Shown: positions 1-9,146 of the stretch, piece after piece | How positions within the stretch are numbered: the stretch's first letter is position 1 | Layout: each line of letters opens with the position of its first letter | Assembly: GCA_946122785.1 (NCBI GenBank) | Contig: CAMGYJ010000005.1 | Coordinates: 61,702,200-61,766,199 of the forward strand | Length of the DNA: 64,000 nucleotides | Source: Linum tenue | Taxonomy: Eukaryota; Streptophyta; Magnoliopsida; Malpighiales; Linaceae | Reading direction: 5' to 3' | Notes under the pieces: model-generated | What the model was told of the DNA's origin: nothing | Database searches by the model: none | What the model saw: only the letters and a program-made list of their open reading frames with translations | Program-made: the position numbers and the translations under genes

Positions 1-1511
1 AGTGTTGGTGCGCGCTGCGACTCTCTTTGCTGCTCGTCCTCCTTGTCTTCGATGAAAGCCTTGAGTTGGCTCACATGAAAGACCGTATGGATCTCTAAGT
101 GCGATGGCACCTCCACCTTGTAAGCCACCTTGCCAATCCTCTTCACGATGGGGAATGGCCCTTCATAGCGGCGACGCAGTCCCTTGTGCACGTTCTTGAG
201 ATGCTTGAAGCGATGAGGGTAGAACTTCACCATCACCATGTCTCCCTCTTCAAACTCCAAGTGTCACCTCTTCTTGTCCGCCCATTTCTTCATTTTCTTG
301 TTAGCGCGGGCTAAGTAAGACTTGGCCATCTCCATCTTCTCGTGCCAGCCTTTAGAGAACTTGTAGGCTGCCAGACTGTTGCCTCTATATCCCTTTGCCA
401 CCGTCGTAGGTGTCAAAGGTTGATGCCCCATGGCCAACTCAAATGGACTCGTGTTGGTCGACTCGTTGCGGTGCAAGTTGTAGGAGAACTGTGTCGTATC
501 CACCAACTTCACCCAATCTCGTTGGTTTGCACTCATGTAGTGCCGCAAGTACACCTCCAACAAGGCATTCACCCGCTTCGTCTGTCCGTCGCTTTGAGGA
601 TGAAATGTCGTCGAGAATTTCAAGTCTGAGCCCATGATCTTGAACAACTCTCGCCAAAATCGGCCCGTGAAGCGCCCATCTCTGTCACTCACGATGTTGC
701 TAGGAATGCCCCAATACTTGACCACATTCTTGAAGAATAGACGTGCCGCATCCTCTGTCGTCAAGTCTTTTGTCCTAGGAATGAACACTCCATACTTCGA
801 GAACCTGTCCACCACAACCATGATGCAACCGCACCCATCGACTTTGGGAAGTCCGATGATGAAGTCCATGCTTACACTCTCCCATGGTCGTTGAGGCGTG
901 GGCAAGGGCTCTAGCAAGCCTGTCGGGCTTCTCTGCTTCATCTTGTCTTGTTGGCACACAAGACAAGTCTTCACATACATCTCCACATCGTCTCTCATAC
1001 GCGGCCAGAAGTATGCTTCTTCGATGAGCGCTTGCGTTCTCTCAATGTCGGGATGGCCCGCCCACTTGGAATCATGGCACTCCTTCATGATCTCCTTCCT
1101 CAAGTTGGACCATCTTGGCACGAACACACGCTCCCCCTTGGTCATGATGAGCCCATCCTTCATCCAAAATCGTCTAGTCTTACCTTGCTCGATGTACTCC
1201 TTTACGGTTTTGGCGAAGGGGTCATGGCCAAGGCCTTCGACGATCCGCTCCTTCAAAGGAAACATGGGTCGGCTGATGCTTGCGGCTGCACTCTTGTGGC
1301 TAAGAGCATCTGCAACGGAGTTCGCCTTGCCTGGAATGTACTCCATGACAAAATCGAACTCGGCCAAAAAGTCTTGCCACCTCGCTTGCTTAGGGGTGAG
1401 CTTCTTCTGCGTCAGAAAGTAGTTCGTTGCCACGTTGTCCGTCTTCACTACGAACTTTGACCCCAACAAGTAGTGCCTCCATGTGCATAAGCAATGCACC
1501 ACGACCGTCAT
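1..1511 (-). pseudogene. RNase H C-terminus and integrase of the gypsy element (broken)
   Basis: The first ~60 residues are the RNase H tail (YLLGSKFVVKTDN, VADALS). The integrase zinc region follows (HDSKWAGHPDIERTQ ... CLVCQQDK), then the core with the first Asp in SMDFI and the second in SDRDGRF. Exactly 35 residues after the second Asp the catalytic Glu is replaced by Lys (GQTKRVN; codon at 576-578), so the D,D35E triad is lost. A TGA at 264-266 stops the frame after KWADKKR. The same frame reopens downstream to the window edge with a GPY/F-type segment (RRRYEGPFPIVKRIGKVAYK ... HVSQLKAF). The TAG at 1518 separates this from the rest of RNase H. Confidence 0.9.
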
Positions 1512-1517
1512 TTCCTT

Positions 1518-2931
1518 CTACTGGACGGTGTATCGCCTCTCCGTATCGCTAAGATTCCGACTCTCGAAGGCAATGGGATGCCCATCTTGCATCAACACAC
1601 CTCCAATCGCGAAGTCGGATGCATCGGTCTTCACTTCGTAGGCCAACGTTGGGTTGGGGAGCACGAGCACGGGCTCCTTCATCACCGCTGCCTTCAAGGC
1701 CTCGAATGCTTCTTGGCACCTTTCCGACCACTCCCACGCCTTGTTCTTCTTCAAGAGATCTATCAAGGGTGCTGCAATGTTGGAGTAGCCCTTGATAAAC
1801 CTCCGATAGTAGTTGGCAAGGCCGAGGAATGACCGCAATTCTAGCACCTTCGTCGGCGGCTCCCATTCTTGGATTGCCTGCACCTTCGCCCCATCCATCT
1901 TCAATGTGCCCCAAGAATGAAAACTCCATGGCTGCAAATGTGCACTTCTCCCTCTTGACGTGCAACTCGTTGTCGCGAAGGACTTGGAAGACTTGGCATA
2001 GATGCTCGGCATGCTCATCGAGTGTTTTGCTATACACGACGATGTCATCCAAGTAGACCACGACAAACCGGTCCAAGAATGGCTCGAATACTTAATTCAT
2101 CAAAGTGCAAAACGTGGCTGGAGCATTGGTGAGACCGAATGGCATCACAAGAAACTCGTAAGAGCCATACATCGTCACACAAGCCGTCTTTGGCTCGTCG
2201 CCCTCTGCTATCCGCACTTGATAGTAGCCCGAGCGAAGATAAAGCTTGGTGAACCACATCGCCTCTCCAAGATGGTCGAACAAGTCGACGATGTTGGGAA
2301 TCAGCCACTTGTTCTTCACCGTCAACTTGTTGATGGCTCTATAGTCGATGCACATGCGCAACGACCCTTCCTTCTTCTTTTGGAACAACACCGGTGCTCC
2401 AAAAGGAGACTTTGATGGCCGCATATACCCTGCGTCCACCAAGTCCTTGAGCTGCCTTCGCAACTCTTCTAATTCCGGTGGCGCCATGCGGTATGGTGCT
2501 CCTAAAGGGGGATTCGCTCCTGGCTCCAACTCGATCTTGTGATCCACCTCTCTTCTTGGTGGTAGCTTCTTGGAAAACTCCGATGGCATCACGTCATCGA
2601 ACTCTTCGAGGACGCCTTCGATGATGGGAGTTGTTATTCCTGTTGGGCCTCCTTCTTCCTCCATTTTCAAGGACACAAGAAAGGTTGGTTCATTCTTCTT
2701 GAACCCCTTCAATACCTGCATAGCTGATAGAGCACTATGGGGGCCATCTTCTCTCAAGAGATGAACCGCGTGGAACTCCCCTTCCTTCTCCAAGCACATC
2801 GTGTTGGAGTTGGGCTTCAAGAGCACTCCCTCCTTATCGAGGAATTTGATGCCGAGGATGACTGGGTGATCGTCCATGGTGACGACGGAAAAGTCGATGA
2901 GACCTTCCCACTCTCCAATCTTCATTGGCAC
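1518..2931 (-). pseudogene. Protease end, reverse transcriptase and RNase H N-terminus of the gypsy element (broken)
   Basis: 2092-2931 carries the protease tail and RT fingers/palm ([47 protein letters not shown]). It stops at a TAA (2092-2094) just before the active site. The same frame continues with YLDDIVVYS, the YxDD catalytic motif. At about 1905-1915, right after FSFLGHI, a small deletion shifts the frame. RT connection and RNase H then continue in another frame ([30 protein letters not shown]) to a TAG at 1518-1520. All conserved RT blocks are recognisable, but the frame needs several repairs, so this is a fossil. Confidence 0.92.
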
Positions 2932-2988
2932 GTTGTGAGCAACTCCATGGATTGGGATGGACTCCGAGTTGATCGTCTTGAGCCTCCC

Positions 2989-4347
2989 TTACCCCTTCTC
3001 GTAGGCAATACCCAGCCGGTTTGCCTCCTCGATGTGAAGGAAGTTGTCTGTGGCACCGGTATCCACCAAGGCTTTTGACTCGCCTTGCATGAATTGCGCC
3101 AGAACGTAGCACCTCCCACACTTGATCTCCTTGACGTCGGTCTTCACCGCGCCGAGCTTGCGGATTGAGCCAAACTTGGCCTCCACCGCCTTGGGCTCTT
3201 CATCTTGAGCTTCCATGGCCGCCAATCTCGCCTTCCTTGGGCAATCTCGCACCCGATGTGGTCCATCGCAAAGGAAACAAGATACGGGCTTTGGTTCGTA
3301 CTTACCCCCTTTGCTTGAACCACCTTGGTGTTGTTGAGTGCGAGTCCCCTCTTTGAAAGGCTTCTGTTGTTCTCCACCCTTGTTGGGCTTTGAACTCTTC
3401 TCTTTGCCGCTGCTCTCTTGCCTTTTGTACTCTACAAAAGACCCCGCCCTGGCCATGGCAGATGCAAGGTCTTGCACTCCTCGATGTTGCATTTCCATCT
3501 TGGCCCATGGTTGCAGCCCACCAAGAAAGTCGTGCATGGCTTCCTTGTCCGTGATGTCTGGGATCTCTAGAAGCAGCTCCGAGAATTCTTTCACATATTC
3601 TCGAACTCCATCCCTCTGGGTGAGTCTTCTCAACTTCGAACGGGCTTCAAACTCCACGTTCTTCGGGTAGAATTGCTTCTTGATTTCTCTCTTGAAATCT
3701 TCCCACGTTACCATCACACAAGCACCTCTTTTGACGTCCGCTTCACGTCGCCTCCACCACACCATTGCATCATCGACCAAGTATAGTGGAGCGGTACGAA
3801 GTTTTACCTCATCCTCTTGGATGTCGGATGCCTTGAAGTACTTCTCAAGACTCTAAAGGAAGTTCTCTAACTCCATCGCGTTCCTTGAACCTCCGAAGTT
3901 CTTCGGTCTTGGAACATCAGCACGTGGGACAGATTGCACCGGGGCTGGTCTGCTAGCCATGGCTCTCTTCACGAGAGTGACCTCACTCTTGAGGTCTGCA
4001 ATCTCCTCCTTCACGCCGACCAGCTCAGCCTGGACATGCTCTTTCACAACTTCAATGGCGGTGTTCATGGATTCGGAGATGGTGTTGGTGATGAGAGCCA
4101 CGAGATCTTCTCGCATCCCATCATGGTTGATCTCCAAGCTTGTCAACCTACCAGCCATTCCTTGAACATCGCTTAGGACTTGGGCAAAGTTAGCTCCCAA
4201 ATCCTCGATGGCGGAGACATCTTCGGAAAGCTTCACCTCCATCCTCGAGACTCGTCTCTCTAGAGACTTGAGAGGATCACGAGTACTCGACGTACCTTCT
4301 GTTCTTGCACCCGGGGTGGGCTCTCTTCCATGTTTCAACGTCGTCAT
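2989..4347 (-). pseudogene. Gag and protease of the gypsy element (broken)
   Basis: The gag N-terminus (3853-4347) begins MTTLKHGREPTPG and includes a long heptad-rich region, a probable coiled coil. A TAG at 3853-3855 interrupts it inside the conserved ENFL/SLEKYF stretch. The same frame resumes at 3780 with the retrotransposon gag domain (WWRRREADVKRG ... FKREIKKQFYP). A zinc knuckle follows (CFLCDGPHRVRDC, i.e. CX2CX3HX4C, one residue shorter than the usual CX2CX4HX4C), then the aspartic protease motif VDTGATDNFL. The TAA at 2989-2991 ends the segment inside the protease. The ATG at 4347 lies about 85 bases after the PBS, which suits a gag start. Confidence 0.9.
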
Positions 4348-4432
4348 TGACTTCTAATCCCGACATTTTTGGTGAGGCTTTTTCTTTTCGTCTAGCTATT
4401 GCTTCTACTTTGCTAGCACAAAGCCGAACGGG

Positions 4433-4444
4433 GCTCTGATACCA
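4433..4444 (-). other. Primer-binding site of the gypsy element (tRNA-iMet type)
   Basis: On the minus strand this reads TGGTATCAGAGC, the usual complement of the 3' end of plant initiator-Met tRNA. It starts two bases inside the LTR terminus at 4447, which fixes the LTR boundary and element direction. Confidence 0.9.
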
Positions 4445-4446
4445 CT

Positions 4447-4886
4447 TGTCACGACCTTACTCTCGATCGTGCGGCCCTAGCTCTCAATTCCGTTAGAGCG
4501 CTAGACAGCCTTTCTCTCAACTCACTTGCAAGCAAAGAAACAAGAACAAAGACAAAGGAATTGGGAGAACTCTCTAGTGTGTATTACTCTAAAAAATGAT
4601 GGAATGAGTTACAAGTGAGGGAGATGGATCCTTATATAGGCCTCTCTTCATACAAGAGATCAATGCCCCTCATAATGCCCCTCTACATCAATACACCCCA
4701 TTAAGTCCCCCCATTATGCACTCTATAAATGTCACCCATTATGTGACTCATAAGTGCACCATTAAGCTCTCTATTAAGGTGGAGAATCCTAGGAGCATCT
4801 ATATGCTACTAGTCTTCCATACATGCCACATGTGCAGCCGCCATGTTGTCACCTTGTTGGCGCCATGTCATCTACCACATTTGACA
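4447..4886 (-). repeat. 5' LTR of the gypsy element, 440 bp
   Basis: Bounded by TGTCA at 4447 and TGACA ending at 4886, a 5-bp terminal inverted repeat of the standard TG...CA form, with the PBS immediately beyond 4447. Transcription would run right to left. The partner LTR is outside the window, so age cannot be judged. Confidence 0.85.
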
Positions 4887-5042
4887 TTACCCGCAGGTAC
4901 CCATTATTCGTCCCGTACGGATAATGGGTACCCGTTAATCCGTACTGGTTTGGGACATGGGATGGAGTTTTCTCTCCAAATGGGATTGGGTATCCATTTC
5001 AAACGGGACGGGTATCCAATCTCGTTCCGTTGTCCACCCCTA
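4887..5042. repeat. Right half of a hAT-like element interrupted by the gypsy element
   Basis: The sequence is full of GGGTACCC/GGGACGGGTA motifs in both orientations and ends in CCGTTGTCCACCCCTA. Its reverse complement is a TAGGGGTGGACAACGG terminus typical of plant hAT-type non-autonomous elements. The left half would lie beyond the gypsy element, off-window. The gypsy target duplication on this side would be 4887-4891 (TTACC). Confidence 0.6.
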
Positions 5043-5520
5043 CTAGGCGGTTGGCCTGACAAAGTGGGTCGATGTGCTTGCTTCTTGTGCGACACCGTCA
5101 TGATGCTCTTTCCACCCATCGGAGCCAGGTCGCAGGCGTCGCCTCCTTCCGCGCTTAGGTCAGCTTCACGCGACTACAACCACTTATCCTTTGGCTCCAA
5201 CCCTTTGCTGAAAAGAACCAGATCGAAAGATAAGATTAAGAAATTGCAGGTTGGAGACCTGATGGCGGACGAGGAGATCCGGATGGCGACAGAAGAGATC
5301 GAAGGTAATTAGAGAGAGATTGCATGAAGGTAAAAGAACAAATGGATTCAACAATGGCAGATTGAATTAGAGAGTTGAGTGTTGTAGGGATTGTTGCTCA
5401 AATCTCCATATTCCAGAAAAGGTAGAGAGAAGAAGTGGCTGGTATGGCAGAGAGGAGTAGGTTGGACGCAGGTGAGACTTGAGTAGGTAGAGCCGTAGGG
5501 TTAAGGGGAGGGGTTGTGTT
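5043..5520. other. Unassigned GC-richer segment, possibly a gene fragment
   Basis: This stretch is more GC-rich than its neighbours. It has a plus-strand open frame ending KLQVGDLMADEEIRMATEE... at 5312, where GAAGGTAATTAG could also be a splice donor. I recognise no domain. The frame's upstream part runs through the hAT fragment and the gypsy LTR, so its apparent start at 4716 is not real. It could be a captured exon or chance. Confidence 0.25.
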
Positions 5521-5610
5521 AAATGAATAGTGTACATTTACTATATAATACTTTTAATTTAAAAATTTTAGTCCCTGAATTTCCAAAACAATATGTTATA
5601 TACCTATACC

Positions 5611-5986
5611 CTGTGTTACGAAAATCGGGGCGGACCGTCCGGTCAGACCGATAAAACTGGACTTGGCCACAAGTCCGGTCTCGGAAGAAAAAAAAACGGC
5701 AAGCTTGGAACATTTAACTGGCACCTAGTTTTTTGCTCTCTTTTAATTAATTATTAATGAATAGGAACACAGTAACGTGGGAGAAATAAAAGTGACTCTA
5801 TCGTTACTCCCTACAGCCTATTACTCATAGCATTTTAACTTTTTTTTATTATTACTCTATACTTTTTTTTAAAGTCAAACACCGGTTTCTGACCGGTTTC
5901 TAATACTGGTTAATCAACGGTTATCCGATAAACCTTGAACCTCTCATTAATCCGGATCGATGTCTGGTTCGATTTTGACAACACTG
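5611..5986. mobile_element. hAT-type MITE, 376 bp
   Basis: Left terminus CTGTGTTACGAAAATCG and right terminus (reverse complement) CAGTGTTGTCAAAATCG are imperfect inverted repeats. The flanks CCTATACC (5603-5610) and CATATACC (5987-5994) are an 8-bp target duplication with one mismatch, as expected for hAT. The interior has many CGGTTT/ACCGG motifs in both orientations and no coding capacity. Confidence 0.75.
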
Positions 5987-6040
5987 CATATACCTTAAAT
6001 TAAATTGTATTTTTAGTCCTTCAAATATCAAATTATTACA

Positions 6041-7329
6041 TTGTATCTATAACTTTTAAAATGTGCAAAAAAATGGGTTAATCTTGGCTAAACGGGCTTT
6101 TCTAGTCAGCTCATTAACTCTCCATCCACTTACTCGATCGGGCCAACGGGCCAAACCAGGTTGACAACCTTTCTCATTTTCAAGGTTGTCAACCGGCGAT
6201 CCAACTAGCAGTTGGCCCGCTTTGACCCTGACCCTGTGAGAAAAACTAGTCGTACACACCCGCCGGGTCGACCCATTGCAAGGGATCTGATGGGAGGTCA
6301 AGCGGTGTAGCTTTTCCTTAGATTTGTGAAATGGGTCTATTTTTCAGTTTTTTCTTTCCGCCTAACCCATTCTTTGGAATTCTAAGTTGAACATTTGAAT
6401 ATTGATGCTCTATAAGTGTGAGTGAATTTTCACTATATGTTGGATTCAAGTATGACATGTTATTTTGGTGTAATGTTATACGTCACTAATCCTCGACCCA
6501 CTTACTCAATCGGGCCAACGGACTTTACCGGATTTACAACTAGTGATGGCAATGGGCCAGGGCGGGTACCTCAATAGTCAATACTCATGCCCCACCCCGA
6601 GTCCCGCTCCACGCTAGTGCGAGTCGAGGCGGAGCGGGTCGACCCACTCTTACATATTATTTGAAAAAAATAGAATAATTTTTTTTTACTTTTCACGATA
6701 AAATATAGGAAAAAACACTTTATGAATGAAAATAGTGATAATAGAATGAGTAATTGAGTATATTTAGTTGAAAGATCAAGTCTAACTAGTTGAAGAAAAG
6801 TCAAAATAGGATAAATATGCATAGATATTGTAAGAAATTGAGATAAAATGGACCATTGTTATAAGAACCGATCCAGATCAACGACCGAGCTAGTAGAACC
6901 ACCAAACTAGTTATGATAGCGGTCCGGCTCATTGCTTGGACGGTTATTGATGGACCAAACGATTTTTCACGGGTTTCACATAAAATTAGATGAACCATCA
7001 CGATTTAACTTGTCCACCAGTTCACTTTTAACAAAAAAAAAAAAACTTTAATATAAACTAAGACCATCAACCATATGAATTTTAGATATGCTTCTTCTTC
7101 TTCTCATATTTCAACCTTGTTGTCGACTTTACGTTGTCCATGATTGGCTGACATCGTAATTTTAATTTGAATTAAAAAAAAATTGAATTTCTTTTGTGAG
7201 ACGGTTTGAATGATTTATTAGATATTTTTTGTTATGATATGAATTTGAAAGTGGTGATGTTGTAAGCACTTTTGCTTCAATCTTTGACCGAGTTATCTTT
7301 GCATCGCTCTCCCTTCTCTCTTCTTTCTC
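6041..7329. other. Intergenic region with degraded MITE pieces
   Basis: There is no gene. A 24-base motif starting CCACTTACTC occurs at about 6127 and again at about 6497 with one mismatch over its core (CGATCGGGCCAACGG against CAATCGGGCCAACGG). A short hairpin lies at 6159-6194. At 6541 TAGTGATGGCAATGGGCCAG looks like another hAT-type end without a visible partner. 6847-7000 is rich in CGGTCCGG-type motifs and starts near an ATTGTTATAAGAACCG terminus, again without a clear partner. The rest is AT-rich. Confidence 0.5.
6159..6194. repeat. Perfect inverted repeat (hairpin)
   Basis: GGTTGACAACCTT at 6159-6171 pairs perfectly with AAGGTTGTCAACC at 6182-6194 across a 10-base spacer. Each arm is itself close to palindromic. 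It lies in MITE-like sequence and is probably part of a decayed element. Confidence 0.7.
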
Positions 7330-7373
7330 ACTCCTTCTGACCTAGATCGGGGTTTTCACGTTTTTGCGGCGAC

Positions 7374-9146
7374 ATGGCCGCGCCGGAGCCTCTCAATTGG
7401 GCTCATCTGTTCGGCATGGGTGAGGGCAATCGTCTTGGATACATTGCACCAAATCTGGTGGATGGTGAATTTTTCATTCCCAGGGCGGTTCGTGATGAGG
7501 GAGCGGTCAGATGGCGTAATGCTCTGGTGGGTCAGTTTCTCGCTGCGGCGCCTCCGATTGCTATCATTCGTCGATGGGCTCAACGGTCTGGGGAAGAGAT
7601 GGTAGGGTATTTGTCTCGGTATTTGGTACCAATATGTTCTTGTTTCAATTTGAGAGGGAAGACTCGAGTACAAGGGTCTTTGAGAATGGTCCTTGGCATT
7701 GCGAGAACATAACATTGTTCCTTCGTAAATGGGTTCCAAGGATCCAATTAGTGAAGATGGAATGCACTAAGTTGCCAATTTGGGTGAGAATTCGAGATTT
7801 GCCACTGGAGTATATGATAGTGGAGGGATTGAGTAGGTTGCAAGCTTGTTGGGTACACCGTTGTGGATGGACCAGACAACTAAGCTTGGAACTCAGATGG
7901 GTACAACAAAGTTATGTATTGAATGTCAGCAGATTCACTTTTCCCGACTGAAATTCGGATTCGTCTTGAGGAGAGGAGAGGGAATTTGTTTGTTCATTAC
8001 TTCAATACTCTAGCTCGTTGTGAACAGTGTGCTGAGTATGGTCATGTGATGGGTGAAGGATTGGAGTGTGGGAAAGCTGCTGATACTCAATTGGTTGTGG
8101 TTGAGGAGGCCACTGTGGTTAATGGTGATGCAGTTGATAATAGGGATGGCAACAAAACCCGAACCCACGGGTACCCACCCGACCCAACCCGGTCAACGTG
8201 GGTAAAACCCGTGTTGACGGGTTTTGGGCCGAGTTCGGGTTTAAACCCGCTACACTATTCATCGGGTCGGGTTGGGTTTGGGTTTAGGTAAACCCGCCCC
8301 ATGGGTACCCGCCCACACACATATAATTACTTTTCCGGTATATTTAATATTCTAAATAATATATCTTCCATAAACAACTAATATTCTTTATGTTTGTGGA
8401 GACATGTATAATTTGTTCTTTCTAATTGTTTAGAATGAAGTTGATATTATGAAGTGAAGAGTGAAGAAACTTAGTTGACGAGGAAGAAACTTTCAATTAA
8501 TTTTATTGTTTATAGATGCTTATCTTTAATTTTGAACAATTTGTATTGATCATTTGCGGTTTGCTTATATGCTCTAGATTGGTGTTTTTTGTATGAGAAA
8601 ATTGATGTTAAACTTTTATTTTGAAAGAAACTTGTTATTGTAAATTTTTTACTAGAAAACCCCACGGGTACCCAGCGGGTTGGGTTGGGTTTGAGTTTTT
8701 CAAACCCAACAGGTTTTACCCCGGGTTTTTTTGACGGATAAACCCATGGATTTGGGTTTGGGTTTGACAAAACCCGCCCCAACCCGACCCATTGCCATCC
8801 CTAGTTGATAAGGGCAAGGCAGTAGCAAGCACAGAGGGTGTTTCATCAGTATTAGAGGGTTTTGGGGGTTCTGGCATCAGGACCTCAGGTGATTCAAGGG
8901 GATGTGGGGGAAGCTGTTGCTGCCAGCTCTTCTACACCTTTGAGGAATGATATGATGGATGTGGATGAGTTTCATTTGGTGGTTCGTAAGGGTAAAAGTA
9001 CTTCTGCATGTCGATATCAAAGCAGCAATGTAAGAATCTCGGCCTCATCGATTAGTTCTCGGGTGCCGCTGAATCCAAAGAGTATTGAGCTTGTAATTCC
9101 TACTTCTCCCAAGAAGGGGGGGGGGGGAGAACAGGAGGAAAGGTAA
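7374..9146 (+). pseudogene. LINE ORF1, gag-like DUF4283 protein (broken)
   Basis: Starts MAAPEPLNWAHLFGMG at an ATG. The region WRNALVGQFLAAAPPIAIIRRW, then (after a frame change near 7575-7600) FVSVFGTNMFLFQFE and ENGPWHCENITLFLRKW, is the DUF4283 fold of plant LINE gag-like proteins. A degenerate knuckle (CEQCAEYGHVMGEGLEC) follows after a second frame change near 7900-7940. The reading frame is split by the MITE and continues after it to the stop at 9144-9146. A run of eleven G at 9117-9127 lies near the end and may be a slippage site. ORF1 normally binds the RNA and forms the RNP; this copy cannot be translated whole. Confidence 0.82.
8141..8803. mobile_element. hAT-type MITE, 663 bp, inserted in LINE ORF1
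   Basis: Perfect 12-bp terminal inverted repeats (TAGGGATGGCAA ... TTGCCATCCCTA) are flanked by a perfect 8-bp target duplication, GTTGATAA at 8133-8140 and 8804-8811. Subterminal regions are packed with AACCCG/CGGGTT repeats in both orientations; the centre is AT-rich and non-coding. Excising it with one copy of the duplication restores the LINE frame across the junction, so it inserted after the LINE. Confidence 0.95.

Larger units (their letters stand above)
1..4886 (-). mobile_element. Ty3/gypsy LTR retrotransposon, decayed, 3' part outside window
   Basis: Read on the minus strand, the order is 5' LTR (4447-4886), primer-binding site, gag, zinc knuckle, protease, RT, RNase H, integrase, then the GPY/F-like integrase C-terminus at the window edge. 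Integrase after RT/RNase H is the Ty3/gypsy order. A chromovirus is likely, but a chromodomain would lie off-window. The polyprotein frame is broken by five in-frame stops (3853, 2989, 2092, 1518, 264) and one frameshift near 1905-1915, so this copy cannot encode its own machinery. The 3' LTR and left target duplication are not visible. Confidence 0.93.

Noticed and set aside
4716..5312. 198-codon plus-strand frame
   Set aside because: It runs through the gypsy LTR and a hAT fragment before reaching the unassigned segment, so it is not one gene. Only 5043-5312 might be part of an exon.
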